A stretch of DNA of 64,000 nucleotides, from the NCBI GenBank assembly GCA_021157415.1, contig JAGGWN010000072.1:1-64000 (forward strand), given 5' to 3'. Both the position numbers and the translations under genes were made by a program. The notes beneath the pieces are model-generated. The model did not search any database. It was not told the DNA's origin and saw only the letters and a program-made list of their open reading frames with translations. Positions 8,927 to 18,651 of this stretch are shown here, one piece after another (position 1 is the first letter of the stretch; every line of letters begins with the position of its first letter). The stretch is from Bacteroidales bacterium. Its GTDB lineage: Bacteria > Bacteroidota > Bacteroidia > Bacteroidales > VadinHA17.

Positions 8927-10771
8927 TTATCCCTCCAGTAAATTATTGACAGCTTCTTTGATCTCTGCCACGGTAAAAGGTAAACCTTGTACTTTATTTA
9001 ATTGATGATAATCGAACTGTGGAAAGTTCATTCTGAGGTAACCGGCAAACTGGCCCATATTCAATTCACAAACCAATATCTTTTCAAAATTCCCAAAGAC
9101 ATCCTCCACATTCCCCGGAAGAGGATTTATGTAGTTGAAATGTGCCAGTCCGACTTTTTTCCCTTCCTGGTCCATTTCCTCCTGTGCTGATTTCAGGTGA
9201 CCAAAGGTACTTCCCCAACCCACGAGCAACACATCGCCTTCCTGTTCCCCTTCCACTTTCAGTTCAGGAATATCATGAACGATTCTTTTGACTTTTTCAG
9301 TCCGGATATTGGTCATTACCTGGTGGTTTACAGGGTCGTAGGAAACATTTCCGGATATTTCATCTTTTTCCAGTCCGCCAATACGATGTTCCAGGCCCGG
9401 GGTACCGGGGATTGCCCATCCGCGTGCCAGTGTTTCCGGATCCCTCTTGTAAGGTTCGTAGTCGTCGGTACCTTCTGGGACGATTCTGGTTTTTATCTCC
9501 GGCATCTCACTCATAGCAGGTATCTTCCAGGGTTCAGAGCCATTGGCCAAAAAGCCGTCAGTCATCAGGACTACGGGGGTCATATGTTCCAGGGCAAGCC
9601 GTGCGGCTTCAAAAGCATAATAAAAACAGTTGGCCGGTGTGCTGGCCGCTACCACAGCAACAGGGCTTTCTCCGTTACGGCCATAGAGTACCTGCATCAA
9701 ATCAGACTGTTCCGTTTTTGTAGGAAGGCCGGTGGACGGCCCCCCCCGTTGAACATCCACAACCACCAGGGGCAACTCTGTGATCACGGCCAGGCCCAAG
9801 GCTTCGGATTTCAGAGCCAGTCCCGGCCCGGAGGTGGTCGTAGCTGCCAGAAGTCCGGCAAAACTGGCACCGATGGAAGTAGTAATCCCGGCAATCTCAT
9901 CTTCGGCCTGGACCGTTATAACACCCAGGTTTTTCCGCAAGGCCAGCTCTTCAAGAATCCCGGTAGCCGGTGTTATAGGATAGGAACCGACAAATAACTG
10001 TAATCCTGCTTTTTCAGCAGCGGCTATCAGCCCCCAGGCTGTAGCCGTGTTCCCGTTAATGTTTCTGTAAGTCCCCTTTTCAATCTCTGCCGGTTTGACA
10101 ACATAGGTAACATGCAAAGCCTCAATGGTCTCGGCATAATAATAACCGGCTTTCAGAACACGTTCATTGGCCTCAATGATCTCAGGTTTCCTTTTGAATT
10201 TACTTTTGAAAAAGTCTTCCGTAAACTTCAGGGGACGGTTAAAAATCCAATATATCATGCCCAGGGCAAACATATTCTTACTACGGAGCACACTTTTCAT
10301 ATCCAACCCCATATCCTCCAGTGCACGCTTTGTCAGAGATGTTATGGGAGCTTGAATGACATTATAATCTTCCAGCTTTTCTTCCCTGATCGGATCTTCT
10401 TTATAGCCTGCTTTTTCAATGTTCTTAGGGGTAAAGTTATCCACATCAATGATAATCATAGCACCGGGTTTCAGCCAGCGAGCGTTGGCTTTCAGGGCTG
10501 CCGGGTTCATGGCCACCAGAACATCCGCCAAGTCACCCGGGGTTTTTACGCGTGCATGTCCGAAGTGAACCTGAAAGCCGGACACACCTCCCACAGTCCC
10601 CTGTGGAGCACGTATCTCTGCCGGATAATCAGGGAAAGTAGCGATGTCATTGCCCAGCAATGCAGCCGTATTGGAAAACAACGTCCCCGTCAACTGCATG
10701 CCATCACCGGAATCTCCCGAAAACCGGATAACCACATCTTCCAGTTCAATAGGCTTATTCTTTTTTGTCAT
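8927..10771 (-). CDS. korA: 2-oxoacid:acceptor oxidoreductase subunit alpha
   Basis: Gamma-domain 'IRFSGDSGDGMQLTG' fused to alpha 'GSYPITPATGILEELA', 'TTTSGPGLALKSEALGLA'. Confidence 0.92.
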   Translation of the reverse strand: MTKKNKPIELEDVVIRFSGDSGDGMQLTGTLFSNTAALLGNDIATFPDYPAEIRAPQGTVGGVSGFQVHFGHARVKTPGDLADVLVAMNPAALKANARWLKPGAMIIIDVDNFTPKNIEKAGYKEDPIREEKLEDYNVIQAPITSLTKRALEDMGLDMKSVLRSKNMFALGMIYWIFNRPLKFTEDFFKSKFKRKPEIIEANERVLKAGYYYAETIEALHVTYVVKPAEIEKGTYRNINGNTATAWGLIAAAEKAGLQLFVGSYPITPATGILEELALRKNLGVITVQAEDEIAGITTSIGASFAGLLAATTTSGPGLALKSEALGLAVITELPLVVVDVQRGGPSTGLPTKTEQSDLMQVLYGRNGESPVAVVAASTPANCFYYAFEAARLALEHMTPVVLMTDGFLANGSEPWKIPAMSEMPEIKTRIVPEGTDDYEPYKRDPETLARGWAIPGTPGLEHRIGGLEKDEISGNVSYDPVNHQVMTNIRTEKVKRIVHDIPELKVEGEQEGDVLLVGWGSTFGHLKSAQEEMDQEGKKVGLAHFNYINPLPGNVEDVFGNFEKILVCELNMGQFAGYLRMNFPQFDYHQLNKVQGLPFTVAEIKEAVNNLLEG

Positions 10772-10800
10772 GGATAGTTATTATTTAGTATCAATATGTT

Positions 10801-10837
10801 AAATGCATATAATAACCCATAGGCCTTATATGCATTT
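10801..10837. repeat. Perfect 12-bp inverted repeat in the kor 5' leader
   Basis: AAATGCATATAA (10801-10812) / TTATATGCATTT (10826-10837), 13-nt loop. Confidence 0.8.
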
Positions 10838-10868
10838 GTTTCAACGTTTTCTTTTTTAATTCTCTTCG

Positions 10869-10876
10869 CAAAAGTA
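10869..10876 (-). promoter_or_regulatory. Bacteroidetes -7 promoter element for kor operon
   Basis: TACTTTTG on minus strand (TAnnTTTG consensus), about 100 bp upstream of korA ATG. Confidence 0.45.
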
Positions 10877-10987
10877 AGGATTTTATACTATGACAGCCCC
10901 GCTTTTTTTATGTTTTTTAATAGTTTTTTATATCTTTCAGTGATTAAGTTGCTTTTTGATGCTTTTCTACACCTAAGAGATTGATTT

Positions 10988-11503
10988 ATGAATATCAAAA
11001 CCATACGTGGTATTACCCCAAAAACCGGTAAAGACTGTTTTATTGCTGATACGGCTATGTTGATCGGGGACGTGATAACCGGGGACCGGTGCAGTTTTTG
11101 GTTTGGTTCGGTTCTCCGGGGAGATGTTAATTATATTCGTATCGGTAACCGTGTAAACATTCAGGATGGCTGTATCCTTCATACGACCTATCAAAAGACA
11201 ACCATACACATCGGAGACAATGTTTCGGTAGGTCATGGCGTAATCCTTCACGGAGCCACCGTTGAAGAGGAAGTGCTTATCGGAATGGGAGCTGTTATCA
11301 TGGACTATGCACATATCGGGAAGCATGCCATCATTGCGGCCGGGGCCCTGCTCAGGGAACATACCATCGTTGAACCCGGGAGTATCTATGCCGGAGTGCC
11401 TGCAAAAAAAACCGGAGAAGTCAGTGAAAAACAAATAAGGGAACTGATCCTGCGGACAGCGGATAATTACATCAGCTATGCCCAATGGTATCTGGAAAGA
11501 TGA
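10988..11503 (+). CDS. Gamma carbonic anhydrase family protein
   Basis: Left-handed beta-helix hexapeptide repeats; 'SFWFGSVLRGDVNYIRIGNRVNIQDGCILH'. Confidence 0.92.
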   Translation: MNIKTIRGITPKTGKDCFIADTAMLIGDVITGDRCSFWFGSVLRGDVNYIRIGNRVNIQDGCILHTTYQKTTIHIGDNVSVGHGVILHGATVEEEVLIGMGAVIMDYAHIGKHAIIAAGALLREHTIVEPGSIYAGVPAKKTGEVSEKQIRELILRTADNYISYAQWYLER

Positions 11504-11514
11504 TCAAATGTTTC

Positions 11515-12339
11515 TCATTCATCCTTCCACAGATCCAGCTTTTTAAGATTTATTTTTTCTTCAAAGAACATGCCTGAAATCTTTTCAAAGTAAGAGGTAT
11601 AGTCTGACACGTAAAAGACATCTTTTTCCCCATCCCCTTTTTTCCTGCGCAGCAGACCTCTTCTGTCCAGCAGATTTTTCACGGTACGGGCCACAATAGC
11701 GGCCGAGTCCAGGATTTCCACGGAAAAATCATAAAACTTACTAATCTGGTTTTTGATGATAGGATAATGGGTGCAACCCAGAATCAGTGCTTCCACCGAT
11801 CGGAGCGCTTCATCAGACAGGTAGGCGCGAATGATAGCATTGCTGATGTTATCAAAAATAAAGCCTTCTTCAATCATGGGAACCAGCAGAGGGGTTGCCC
11901 TGGAGATCACGTTAGCCTCAGGGCTTATCCCCTTGATTTTTTTTTCATATGCTCCCGAGCGGATGGTTGCTTTGGTACCAATCACTCCAACCTTTGCAGG
12001 AGCCAGATGGCTCAGGTAATACTCCACCACCGGATCGATCACATTGACAATATCCACCTCCTCACCGTAGGAATCCCTGAGAGGTCTGTATGCCACGGAT
12101 GATGCTGTATTACAGGCAATCACCACGGTTTTGCAATTTTGGTCCATCAAAAAACGGGTAATCTTATCAGCATAATGAAGAATGGCCTCGGGGGATTTTT
12201 CCCCATAAGGCAGATGGGCCGTATCCCCGAAATAGATCATAGATTCTTCTGGCATTACCTGTTTGAGGGCATGGGCTACCGTAAGTCCTCCGACACCCGA
12301 GTCAAAAACACCAATAGGTCTGTTGGCATCTGTCTTCAT
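11515..12339 (-). CDS. murI: Glutamate racemase
   Basis: 'PIGVFDSGVGGLTVAHAL', 'VIACNTASSVAY', 'LILGCTHYPII'. Confidence 0.95.
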   Translation of the reverse strand: MKTDANRPIGVFDSGVGGLTVAHALKQVMPEESMIYFGDTAHLPYGEKSPEAILHYADKITRFLMDQNCKTVVIACNTASSVAYRPLRDSYGEEVDIVNVIDPVVEYYLSHLAPAKVGVIGTKATIRSGAYEKKIKGISPEANVISRATPLLVPMIEEGFIFDNISNAIIRAYLSDEALRSVEALILGCTHYPIIKNQISKFYDFSVEILDSAAIVARTVKNLLDRRGLLRRKKGDGEKDVFYVSDYTSYFEKISGMFFEEKINLKKLDLWKDE

Positions 12340-12415
12340 AAGACATATTTTTTGCAAAAAAAGAAAGACCATCCCCTCGATGGCCTTCCAAGATAATAAA
12401 TTAAAGACATATTTT

Positions 12416-12934
12416 TTACTGGATTCCCAGTTTCTTTTTTACCAATGGTAAGATATCAATGCTCTGATCGGAAAAATAAAGTATGGTTCCTCTGGAGATA
12501 TCGAAGATATAGGTAAATCCATTTTCCTGAGCTACATCCTTAATCGCCTGGTTGGCTTTGTCGATGATGGGCTGAAGCACTTCGGCCTGTTTTTTCTGCA
12601 TTTCCTGTTGGGCATTGTTCTGAAAATCCTGCATTGTTTGCTGTATGTGTTGCAGTTCTTCCAGTTTTGTTTTCTTGATCAGTTCGGTCAGGTTATTTTG
12701 CTGATCCTGAAATTCCTGTGCTTTTTTATTGTATTCCACCTGCATGGCATCATACTGGTCTTGTAGTTCTTTTGCAAAACGTTGCAGATGAGCCTGTGCA
12801 CTGTCATTCTCAGGCATAGCCTGCAAAAGTTCCTGACTGTTAATATGTCCGAACTTGAATTTCTGTTGTGCCTGTACCGACAGGCCCCATCCAAACAATA
12901 TCAACACCATTAAAATACTAACTCTTTTTTTCAT
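12416..12934 (-). CDS. OmpH/Skp family outer membrane chaperone
   Basis: Signal peptide plus OmpH-type coiled coil 'FKFGHINSQELLQAMPENDSAQAHLQ'. Confidence 0.88.
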   Translation of the reverse strand: MKKRVSILMVLILFGWGLSVQAQQKFKFGHINSQELLQAMPENDSAQAHLQRFAKELQDQYDAMQVEYNKKAQEFQDQQNNLTELIKKTKLEELQHIQQTMQDFQNNAQQEMQKKQAEVLQPIIDKANQAIKDVAQENGFTYIFDISRGTILYFSDQSIDILPLVKKKLGIQ

Positions 12935-13005
12935 CTGGTTATTTTTATAGTTAAACTTCAAATATAAAATCCGGTAAATTTCAGCGACAAATGTAAAAAA
13001 TATAT

Positions 13006-13521
13006 TTATTCTTTATATCCCATTTGTTTCAAAACCTGATCGCTCAGGTCATAACGCGGATTGGTATATAAAAAGACCGGTCCGCCTGCGGTATCAAAGA
13101 TCACGGCATAATTTCCTTCAACGGCCAATTTCTTTACGGCATTGTACACTTCGTCCTGGATAGGTTTGACCAGTTCTTCTCTTTTTTTGAAAAGATCTCC
13201 TTCGGGGCCAAAATATTTTTTCTGAAGATCTTTCGCCGCCTGTTCCTTTGAAATGATTTCATTTTCCCTTTTTTTCTTCATTTCCGGGGTTAGCAAAACC
13301 GCTTCATTCTGATAGGCCTTGTATAGCTTATCTATCTCGGCGTATTTGTCAGAGATTTCTTTTTCCCATTGTTTTGAGAGGGTATTCAGTTTATCCTGGG
13401 CTGCTTTGTAAGAAGGAATATTGTTTAAAATATATTCGGTATCCACAAAAGCATATTTTTGTCCCCAGCTTATGCCGGCGGACAAAATTATCATCGAAAT
13501 TAAAACTATTGACTTTTTCAT
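13006..13521 (-). CDS. OmpH/Skp family outer membrane chaperone
   Basis: 'KYAFVDTEYILNNIPSYKAAQDKLN' typical of OmpH; adjacent to bamA. Confidence 0.9.
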   Translation of the reverse strand: MKKSIVLISMIILSAGISWGQKYAFVDTEYILNNIPSYKAAQDKLNTLSKQWEKEISDKYAEIDKLYKAYQNEAVLLTPEMKKKRENEIISKEQAAKDLQKKYFGPEGDLFKKREELVKPIQDEVYNAVKKLAVEGNYAVIFDTAGGPVFLYTNPRYDLSDQVLKQMGYKE

Positions 13522-13551
13522 AACTCATAAATTATTATGTTAAACATAAAA

Positions 13552-16065
13552 TCAGAATTCCTGGCCAATGGTGAAATGGAAATGACCGCCGCTGGGACCG
13601 GGTTGTCCCGGTAAGGAGTTAAAGCCATATCCCCAGTCAATTCCGAGCAATCCAAACATAGGCAGGAAAGCCCGTAATCCAATACCTGCAGACCTTTTGA
13701 TCCCAAACGGGTTATAATCCTGGATCCTGCTCCAGGCATTTCCTCCTTCCAGAAAACCCAGGACAAATACCGTAGCTTGTGCCTGTAAGGTAATGGGATA
13801 CCTCAATTCCAGGGTAACTTTCTGATATACATTCCCTGCTTTTTTGTATACTCCCTGTCTGTTTTTTCTGTAAGGTGTCAAAGAACCGTTTTCATAACCA
13901 CGGAGACCGACGGTGGTTACTCCGTACAGGTTGTATCCGGACATCCCGTCGCCCCCGACGTCAAATCTTTCAAAAGGCGAGGGGCCAACATCCCGGTTAT
14001 AATATCCGAGATAACCGAAGTCGAACCTGGTACGTAACACCAATTTTCCTGCCAAAGTTTGATACCAGTCTGTTTTAAACAGCCATTTATGATATTCGAC
14101 CCATCTATAAAATTCACTATCAAGCATTTCCGGGTCGGCATAATTTTTATTATTAAACCAAGAATAAGGAGGGGTCAGTTGCAGGGAAAGGGAGACATTG
14201 GATCCTCCCTGGGGATAAACAGGATTCGGTCCTGCCGAAAACCTGCCAAAAGTTGTGGTAAAGCTAAAGTTGTTTGAGTTCCCGTTTTCAAATAAGAAGC
14301 TACGGTTCCAGTTTCTCAGTTCATAGTTCTGAAAAGAGAGGCCGGTGTAAAGGCTAAAATAGTCATCGGGCCATTTCAGTCTTTTTTGCAATCCTACGCT
14401 TGCTCCTGAGATATTCAGGGCCTGGCGCGCCAGATCACCTTTTTTCCGGCCGTTGGTTTGTCCGGTCCGGTAAACAGAAAAAGAGAATGTATTATGTTTC
14501 TTACCGCCGAACCAGGGTTCCGTAAACCCGAAGCTGTAGGCCTGATAATATTTCCCATTGGTTTGGGCACGCAAACTAACCGACTGACCGTCCCCTGTAG
14601 GAATGGGACGCCAGGCTTTTGGATTAAACAAGTTTCTAACCGAGAAATTATTAAACCGCAGACCGACCGTTCCCACAAGCATATTGGCCCCCCAGCCTCC
14701 GGAAATTTCAAACTGGTCGTTGGCTTTCTCCTCCAGGTTATATTCCAGGTCCACCGTGCCACTGGCCGGATTGGGGATAGGCACGGGATTGATTTTCTCA
14801 GGGTCAAAGTGACCCAACTGGGCCAGTTCACGTACCGAACGTACAATATCCGATTTGCTGAACAACTCACCCGGAAGCGTCCTCAACTCCCTGCGGACCA
14901 CATGTTCATTCGTCTTGGTATTTCCCTTGATAATTACCCTGTTTACAGTAGCCTGCTCCCCTTCGAAAACACGCATTTCAAGGTCTATGGAATCATGCTC
15001 TATTTTTTGTTCTACCGGGGTTATATCCGAAAACAGGTAACCATCATCCATATAGATTGACTGTACAGCATCTTCATCCTCTTTCAGTCGCTTATTCAGC
15101 ATCTTAAGATCATAAGGGTCCCCCTTCTTTATACCCAGACGCTGGTTCAGCAGGGCCGAAGGAAATTTGGTGTTACCCACCCAGGTAATATTCCTGAAAT
15201 AATACCGGTCTCCTTCATAAATTTTTATGACCAGGGCTATCCTGTTTTCTTCAAGGATATAGGTTGTGTCGCCCAATATTTTGAAATCACGGTATCCGTT
15301 TTCATTATAGAACTCAATCAATTTCTTTTTATCTTCCTTGTAGTCTTTCTCAACAAATTTGGAAGCTTTGAAAATATTCCAGTCTTTTTTTTTGGTCTTT
15401 TTCATGACATGCCTCAACTTCTTATCAGAGAAAACCCTGTTTCCTTCGAAGTCAATCAGGCCGATCTTCACTTTTTTACCTTTTTTGATATCAGCCACCA
15501 GCAATACACTGTTCTGAAAACGGGGATCTTTCTTTTGTTGAATATTTACCGACACATCCAGAAACCCTTTTTCAATATAATGTTCACGGATGATTTTACG
15601 GGTGTTGTTAAGGAGATTCTCCGTCACCTGACTTCCCGCCAGCACATTGATTTTCTCCTGCAGGTCGTCCTGTTCGCTTTTTTTGATCCCTTTGAATTCA
15701 ATCTTTGACAGACGAGGCCTTTCCTGCAAATAATAATCCAGATAGATTTTCCCGCTGTCAATTCGTGAATAGGTAACTTTTATATCGGAAAACAAACCTT
15801 GTTTCCACAGTTTTTTTATGGAATTTGTCACATCCGATCCGGGGATCTGTATCCGCTGGCCGGCATTTAAACCGGTAAGTTGCACCAAGATACCTTTGTC
15901 CAGATATTTGATTCCCGAGATAGTTATACCACCCAGGATATAATTTCTGGGTTTTGAATAGTCCACCACGGGGAGGTTCTGTGCCAGGGTATCTTTATCC
16001 TGCGAAAAAGAAACAAACTGAATTCCTGAAACAAATACGAGCAATAATAAAAATTTTCTCCACAT
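13552..16065 (-). CDS. bamA: Outer membrane protein assembly factor BamA
   Basis: POTRA repeats and C-terminal barrel ending '...GGHFHFTIGQEF'; 'VGTVGLRFNNFSVRNLF'. Confidence 0.94.
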   Translation of the reverse strand: MWRKFLLLLVFVSGIQFVSFSQDKDTLAQNLPVVDYSKPRNYILGGITISGIKYLDKGILVQLTGLNAGQRIQIPGSDVTNSIKKLWKQGLFSDIKVTYSRIDSGKIYLDYYLQERPRLSKIEFKGIKKSEQDDLQEKINVLAGSQVTENLLNNTRKIIREHYIEKGFLDVSVNIQQKKDPRFQNSVLLVADIKKGKKVKIGLIDFEGNRVFSDKKLRHVMKKTKKKDWNIFKASKFVEKDYKEDKKKLIEFYNENGYRDFKILGDTTYILEENRIALVIKIYEGDRYYFRNITWVGNTKFPSALLNQRLGIKKGDPYDLKMLNKRLKEDEDAVQSIYMDDGYLFSDITPVEQKIEHDSIDLEMRVFEGEQATVNRVIIKGNTKTNEHVVRRELRTLPGELFSKSDIVRSVRELAQLGHFDPEKINPVPIPNPASGTVDLEYNLEEKANDQFEISGGWGANMLVGTVGLRFNNFSVRNLFNPKAWRPIPTGDGQSVSLRAQTNGKYYQAYSFGFTEPWFGGKKHNTFSFSVYRTGQTNGRKKGDLARQALNISGASVGLQKRLKWPDDYFSLYTGLSFQNYELRNWNRSFLFENGNSNNFSFTTTFGRFSAGPNPVYPQGGSNVSLSLQLTPPYSWFNNKNYADPEMLDSEFYRWVEYHKWLFKTDWYQTLAGKLVLRTRFDFGYLGYYNRDVGPSPFERFDVGGDGMSGYNLYGVTTVGLRGYENGSLTPYRKNRQGVYKKAGNVYQKVTLELRYPITLQAQATVFVLGFLEGGNAWSRIQDYNPFGIKRSAGIGLRAFLPMFGLLGIDWGYGFNSLPGQPGPSGGHFHFTIGQEF

Positions 16066-16078
16066 AATACACAACACT

Positions 16079-16840
16079 TTACCTATCCACATTCATTTTT
16101 GTCTGTTCACTAACACGTCCAAATCTTCTTTCACGGCGTTGATAGTCGATGATCGCCTTAACGAGATCTTTTTTTCTGATATCAGGCCACAATTTTTTAG
16201 TAAAATACAATTCGGTATAGGCAATTTGCCACAGGAGAAAATTGCTGATCCTGTATTCTCCGCTTGTACGGATCAATATATCGGGGTCAGGGATATCTTT
16301 TGTTTGCAGGTAATCTGAGAAGCGATTTTCATCAATGCTGTCAACATCCAGGTTTTCTTCAGTCACCTGCCTGGCCATCTCGCGGGCTGCATTGGCAATC
16401 TCCCACCGTGCACTATAGCTTAAAGCGAGGACAAGCGTCATCCCTTTGTTGCCGGCTGTCCGGTTCATGGTTTTCATCAGGTTTTCCCTCACTTGCGCAG
16501 GCATAATATCCAGATTTCCTATGGCTCTTAGCTTAATATTATTTTTCATCAAAGTACTGATCTCCGCATTAAGGGTAGTCACAAGCAAAGACATCAGGGC
16601 ATTCACTTCCTCGGAAGGCCGCTGCCAGTTTTCGGTAGAGAAGGCAAAAAGCGTCAGATATTTCACACCCAGTTCAGCGGCAGCCACGGTAACCTCTCTC
16701 ACGGCCTTTACGCCATGCTGATGGCCTACGACCCTCTCCTTCCCTTTCCGTTTGGCCCAGCGGCCGTTGCCATCCATAATGACAGCAACATGAACCGGTA
16801 TTTTGTCTTTATCTATATCTATTATATTATTTAAAGCCAT
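16079..16840 (-). CDS. uppS: Isoprenyl transferase (undecaprenyl diphosphate synthase)
   Basis: 'HVAVIMDGNGRWAKRKGKERVVGHQHG', 'LTLFAFSTENWQRP'. Confidence 0.95.
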   Translation of the reverse strand: MALNNIIDIDKDKIPVHVAVIMDGNGRWAKRKGKERVVGHQHGVKAVREVTVAAAELGVKYLTLFAFSTENWQRPSEEVNALMSLLVTTLNAEISTLMKNNIKLRAIGNLDIMPAQVRENLMKTMNRTAGNKGMTLVLALSYSARWEIANAAREMARQVTEENLDVDSIDENRFSDYLQTKDIPDPDILIRTSGEYRISNFLLWQIAYTELYFTKKLWPDIRKKDLVKAIIDYQRRERRFGRVSEQTKMNVDR

Positions 16841-16843
16841 CTT

Positions 16844-17551
16844 CTATTTATCATTACTATCCCAGTAAGCCGGGCAAATCTCCCTGTCATAAAATATTTT
16901 GAAGCTTGCAAATATACCAACAAATGAATACCAATCATTATTATGTAAGAAAGATTTTACATCCGGTGGTATCAATCCGACGGAGGGGTCGGCAGGAGAC
17001 CAGGTATCCAGGTAATCATTAAATGTTTTTCTGAAGCCCCATTCAGCGCCTACGTCCACCTTTTTACTCAGATTAACTTTGAGACCCAGGTTTACAGGTA
17101 AAACAAACTGATTGGCTACTTTAGGATTGCCAAAAATAAAGACAAAGCCTGCGCCCCCGGCAACATACGGAGTAAACAATATTTTTCTGGGATCATGCCC
17201 GTAAGGCAGAAAATTAAACTCAAACTGGATGGCCATATCCAGGAAAGATTCCGAAAAAGAAGCATTACGTAAAGGCAGGAATGAATAATCAAAATCCTGT
17301 CCGCTGGCCTTCAGCCCCCCGTAGTAAACATTGGTCCGTACGGCATATCTTTTATTAATCCAGAAATTATAAAAACCTCCGAAAGCCGGGGACAGATCGT
17401 AAAACATTTTCTCAGGATTAATATCACCAAAATAATAAGATCCTCCGGCAAAAACGCCTATATTCTGAATGATTTTGGTCTTTTGCTGTGAAAAAGCAAT
17501 CTGCCATCCCGATACTGTCAGGAGGAAAAGGAGTAACCAATGTTTTCTCAT
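16844..17551 (-). CDS. DUF6089/PorG-like outer membrane protein
   Basis: Signal peptide; 'IGVFAGGSYYFGDINPEKMFYDLSPAFGGFYNFWINKRYAVRTN'; position next to uppS/bamA as described for P. gingivalis porG. Confidence 0.75.
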   Translation of the reverse strand: MRKHWLLLFLLTVSGWQIAFSQQKTKIIQNIGVFAGGSYYFGDINPEKMFYDLSPAFGGFYNFWINKRYAVRTNVYYGGLKASGQDFDYSFLPLRNASFSESFLDMAIQFEFNFLPYGHDPRKILFTPYVAGGAGFVFIFGNPKVANQFVLPVNLGLKVNLSKKVDVGAEWGFRKTFNDYLDTWSPADPSVGLIPPDVKSFLHNNDWYSFVGIFASFKIFYDREICPAYWDSNDK

Positions 17552-17569
17552 ACAATTTTCTTTTGGCTC

Positions 17570-18328
17570 CTAGAACCTGAAGATCGGAAGATTCTTCCTG
17601 GAGGTCCTCAGTTTCCAAATAACATGAACGCTCGTAAAAAAATAAACGTCGTTAAATTTGGAATATTGTGGTGAGGTAAAACCATCGGCATAGTCTGTAG
17701 TAGTATAGTGAGGCCCTACTTCAAAGCCCAGGTCCCAGTTGGGATCCAAAGCAAACCGGACAGCGGCACCAGCGGGGATGCTCAATGTCACCTTAAGGCC
17801 GGGATTCATCCGGTTATAAGGATCTTCTAAGGATCTGACGTTGAGTATGGCAGCCCCCAGGCCGGCAAAAACGTAAACACTCAGACTATTGGCAAAAGAA
17901 GAGATACCCCTGCCTTTCATCATGAGATAACTTCTGTTGGAACGTCCGTTGATAATCGCCTGTTCATAACGCAAGGAAGGTTCTACAAGAAAAGTCCTGA
18001 ATTCTATTCCCCTTCTCTCATTTACGCCGCCTGCATCGCTACCATGCAATGCTCCAAAAGAAAGGTTGAAGTTAAGCCAGCCTATTTCGTAAAGCTTATA
18101 CCTCATACCCACATGCAGCATCGGACGTGTACTCTGAAAAGACAGGTCTTTTAATCCCAACAGGTTATCTCCCGGTGAATAACCGCCAATATCTCCAAAA
18201 TAGTTAGCTATGCCAATCCCTGCACTCATTTCATACCTGCGCAACTTCCAAACCTGAGATTGACCGGTAACTGCAAACAGAGAAAATATAGTGATAAACA
18301 AGGTTACCCTACCAAATAACTGTCTCAT
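17570..18328 (-). CDS. DUF6089/PorG-like outer membrane protein (second copy)
   Basis: 'YEMSAGIGIANYFGDIGGYSPGDNLLGLKDLSFQSTRPMLHVGMRYKL'. Confidence 0.75.
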   Translation of the reverse strand: MRQLFGRVTLFITIFSLFAVTGQSQVWKLRRYEMSAGIGIANYFGDIGGYSPGDNLLGLKDLSFQSTRPMLHVGMRYKLYEIGWLNFNLSFGALHGSDAGGVNERRGIEFRTFLVEPSLRYEQAIINGRSNRSYLMMKGRGISSFANSLSVYVFAGLGAAILNVRSLEDPYNRMNPGLKVTLSIPAGAAVRFALDPNWDLGFEVGPHYTTTDYADGFTSPQYSKFNDVYFFTSVHVIWKLRTSRKNLPIFRF

Positions 18329-18651
18329 GTTATGATTTCTTTATGACAAATATAGAAATTTTTTCATTTTTATCCATGTGTCGGATCTAAAAAGGTAGAT
18401 TTTCGTTAAAATCGAGTCGTAGAGAATTTTGAAACAGAAGTTAACTTATTGTTAATGAGGATTGAAAAATCCTTAACAACGAAGAGTTTGGCAACCAAGA
18501 CCCTTTGCAGGCGGTACTCATCCATTTTAACTTGCTTTTTGTTGATCGATAACAAATAACCAGGGCTAACTTTTTCAGATAAAAGAAAGCATGGTGATTT
18601 ATGATCCATCGACACCAGAACACTATTTTTCTTCAATAGACGATCATCATT

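Noticed and set aside
9197-9997. 266-aa plus-strand ORF opposite korA
   Set aside because: Shadow ORF antisense to a strongly conserved oxidoreductase; no domain signal.
18406-18636. 76-aa minus-strand ORF upstream of nadK
   Set aside because: No family resemblance, compositionally intergenic; left as a gap rather than called CDS.
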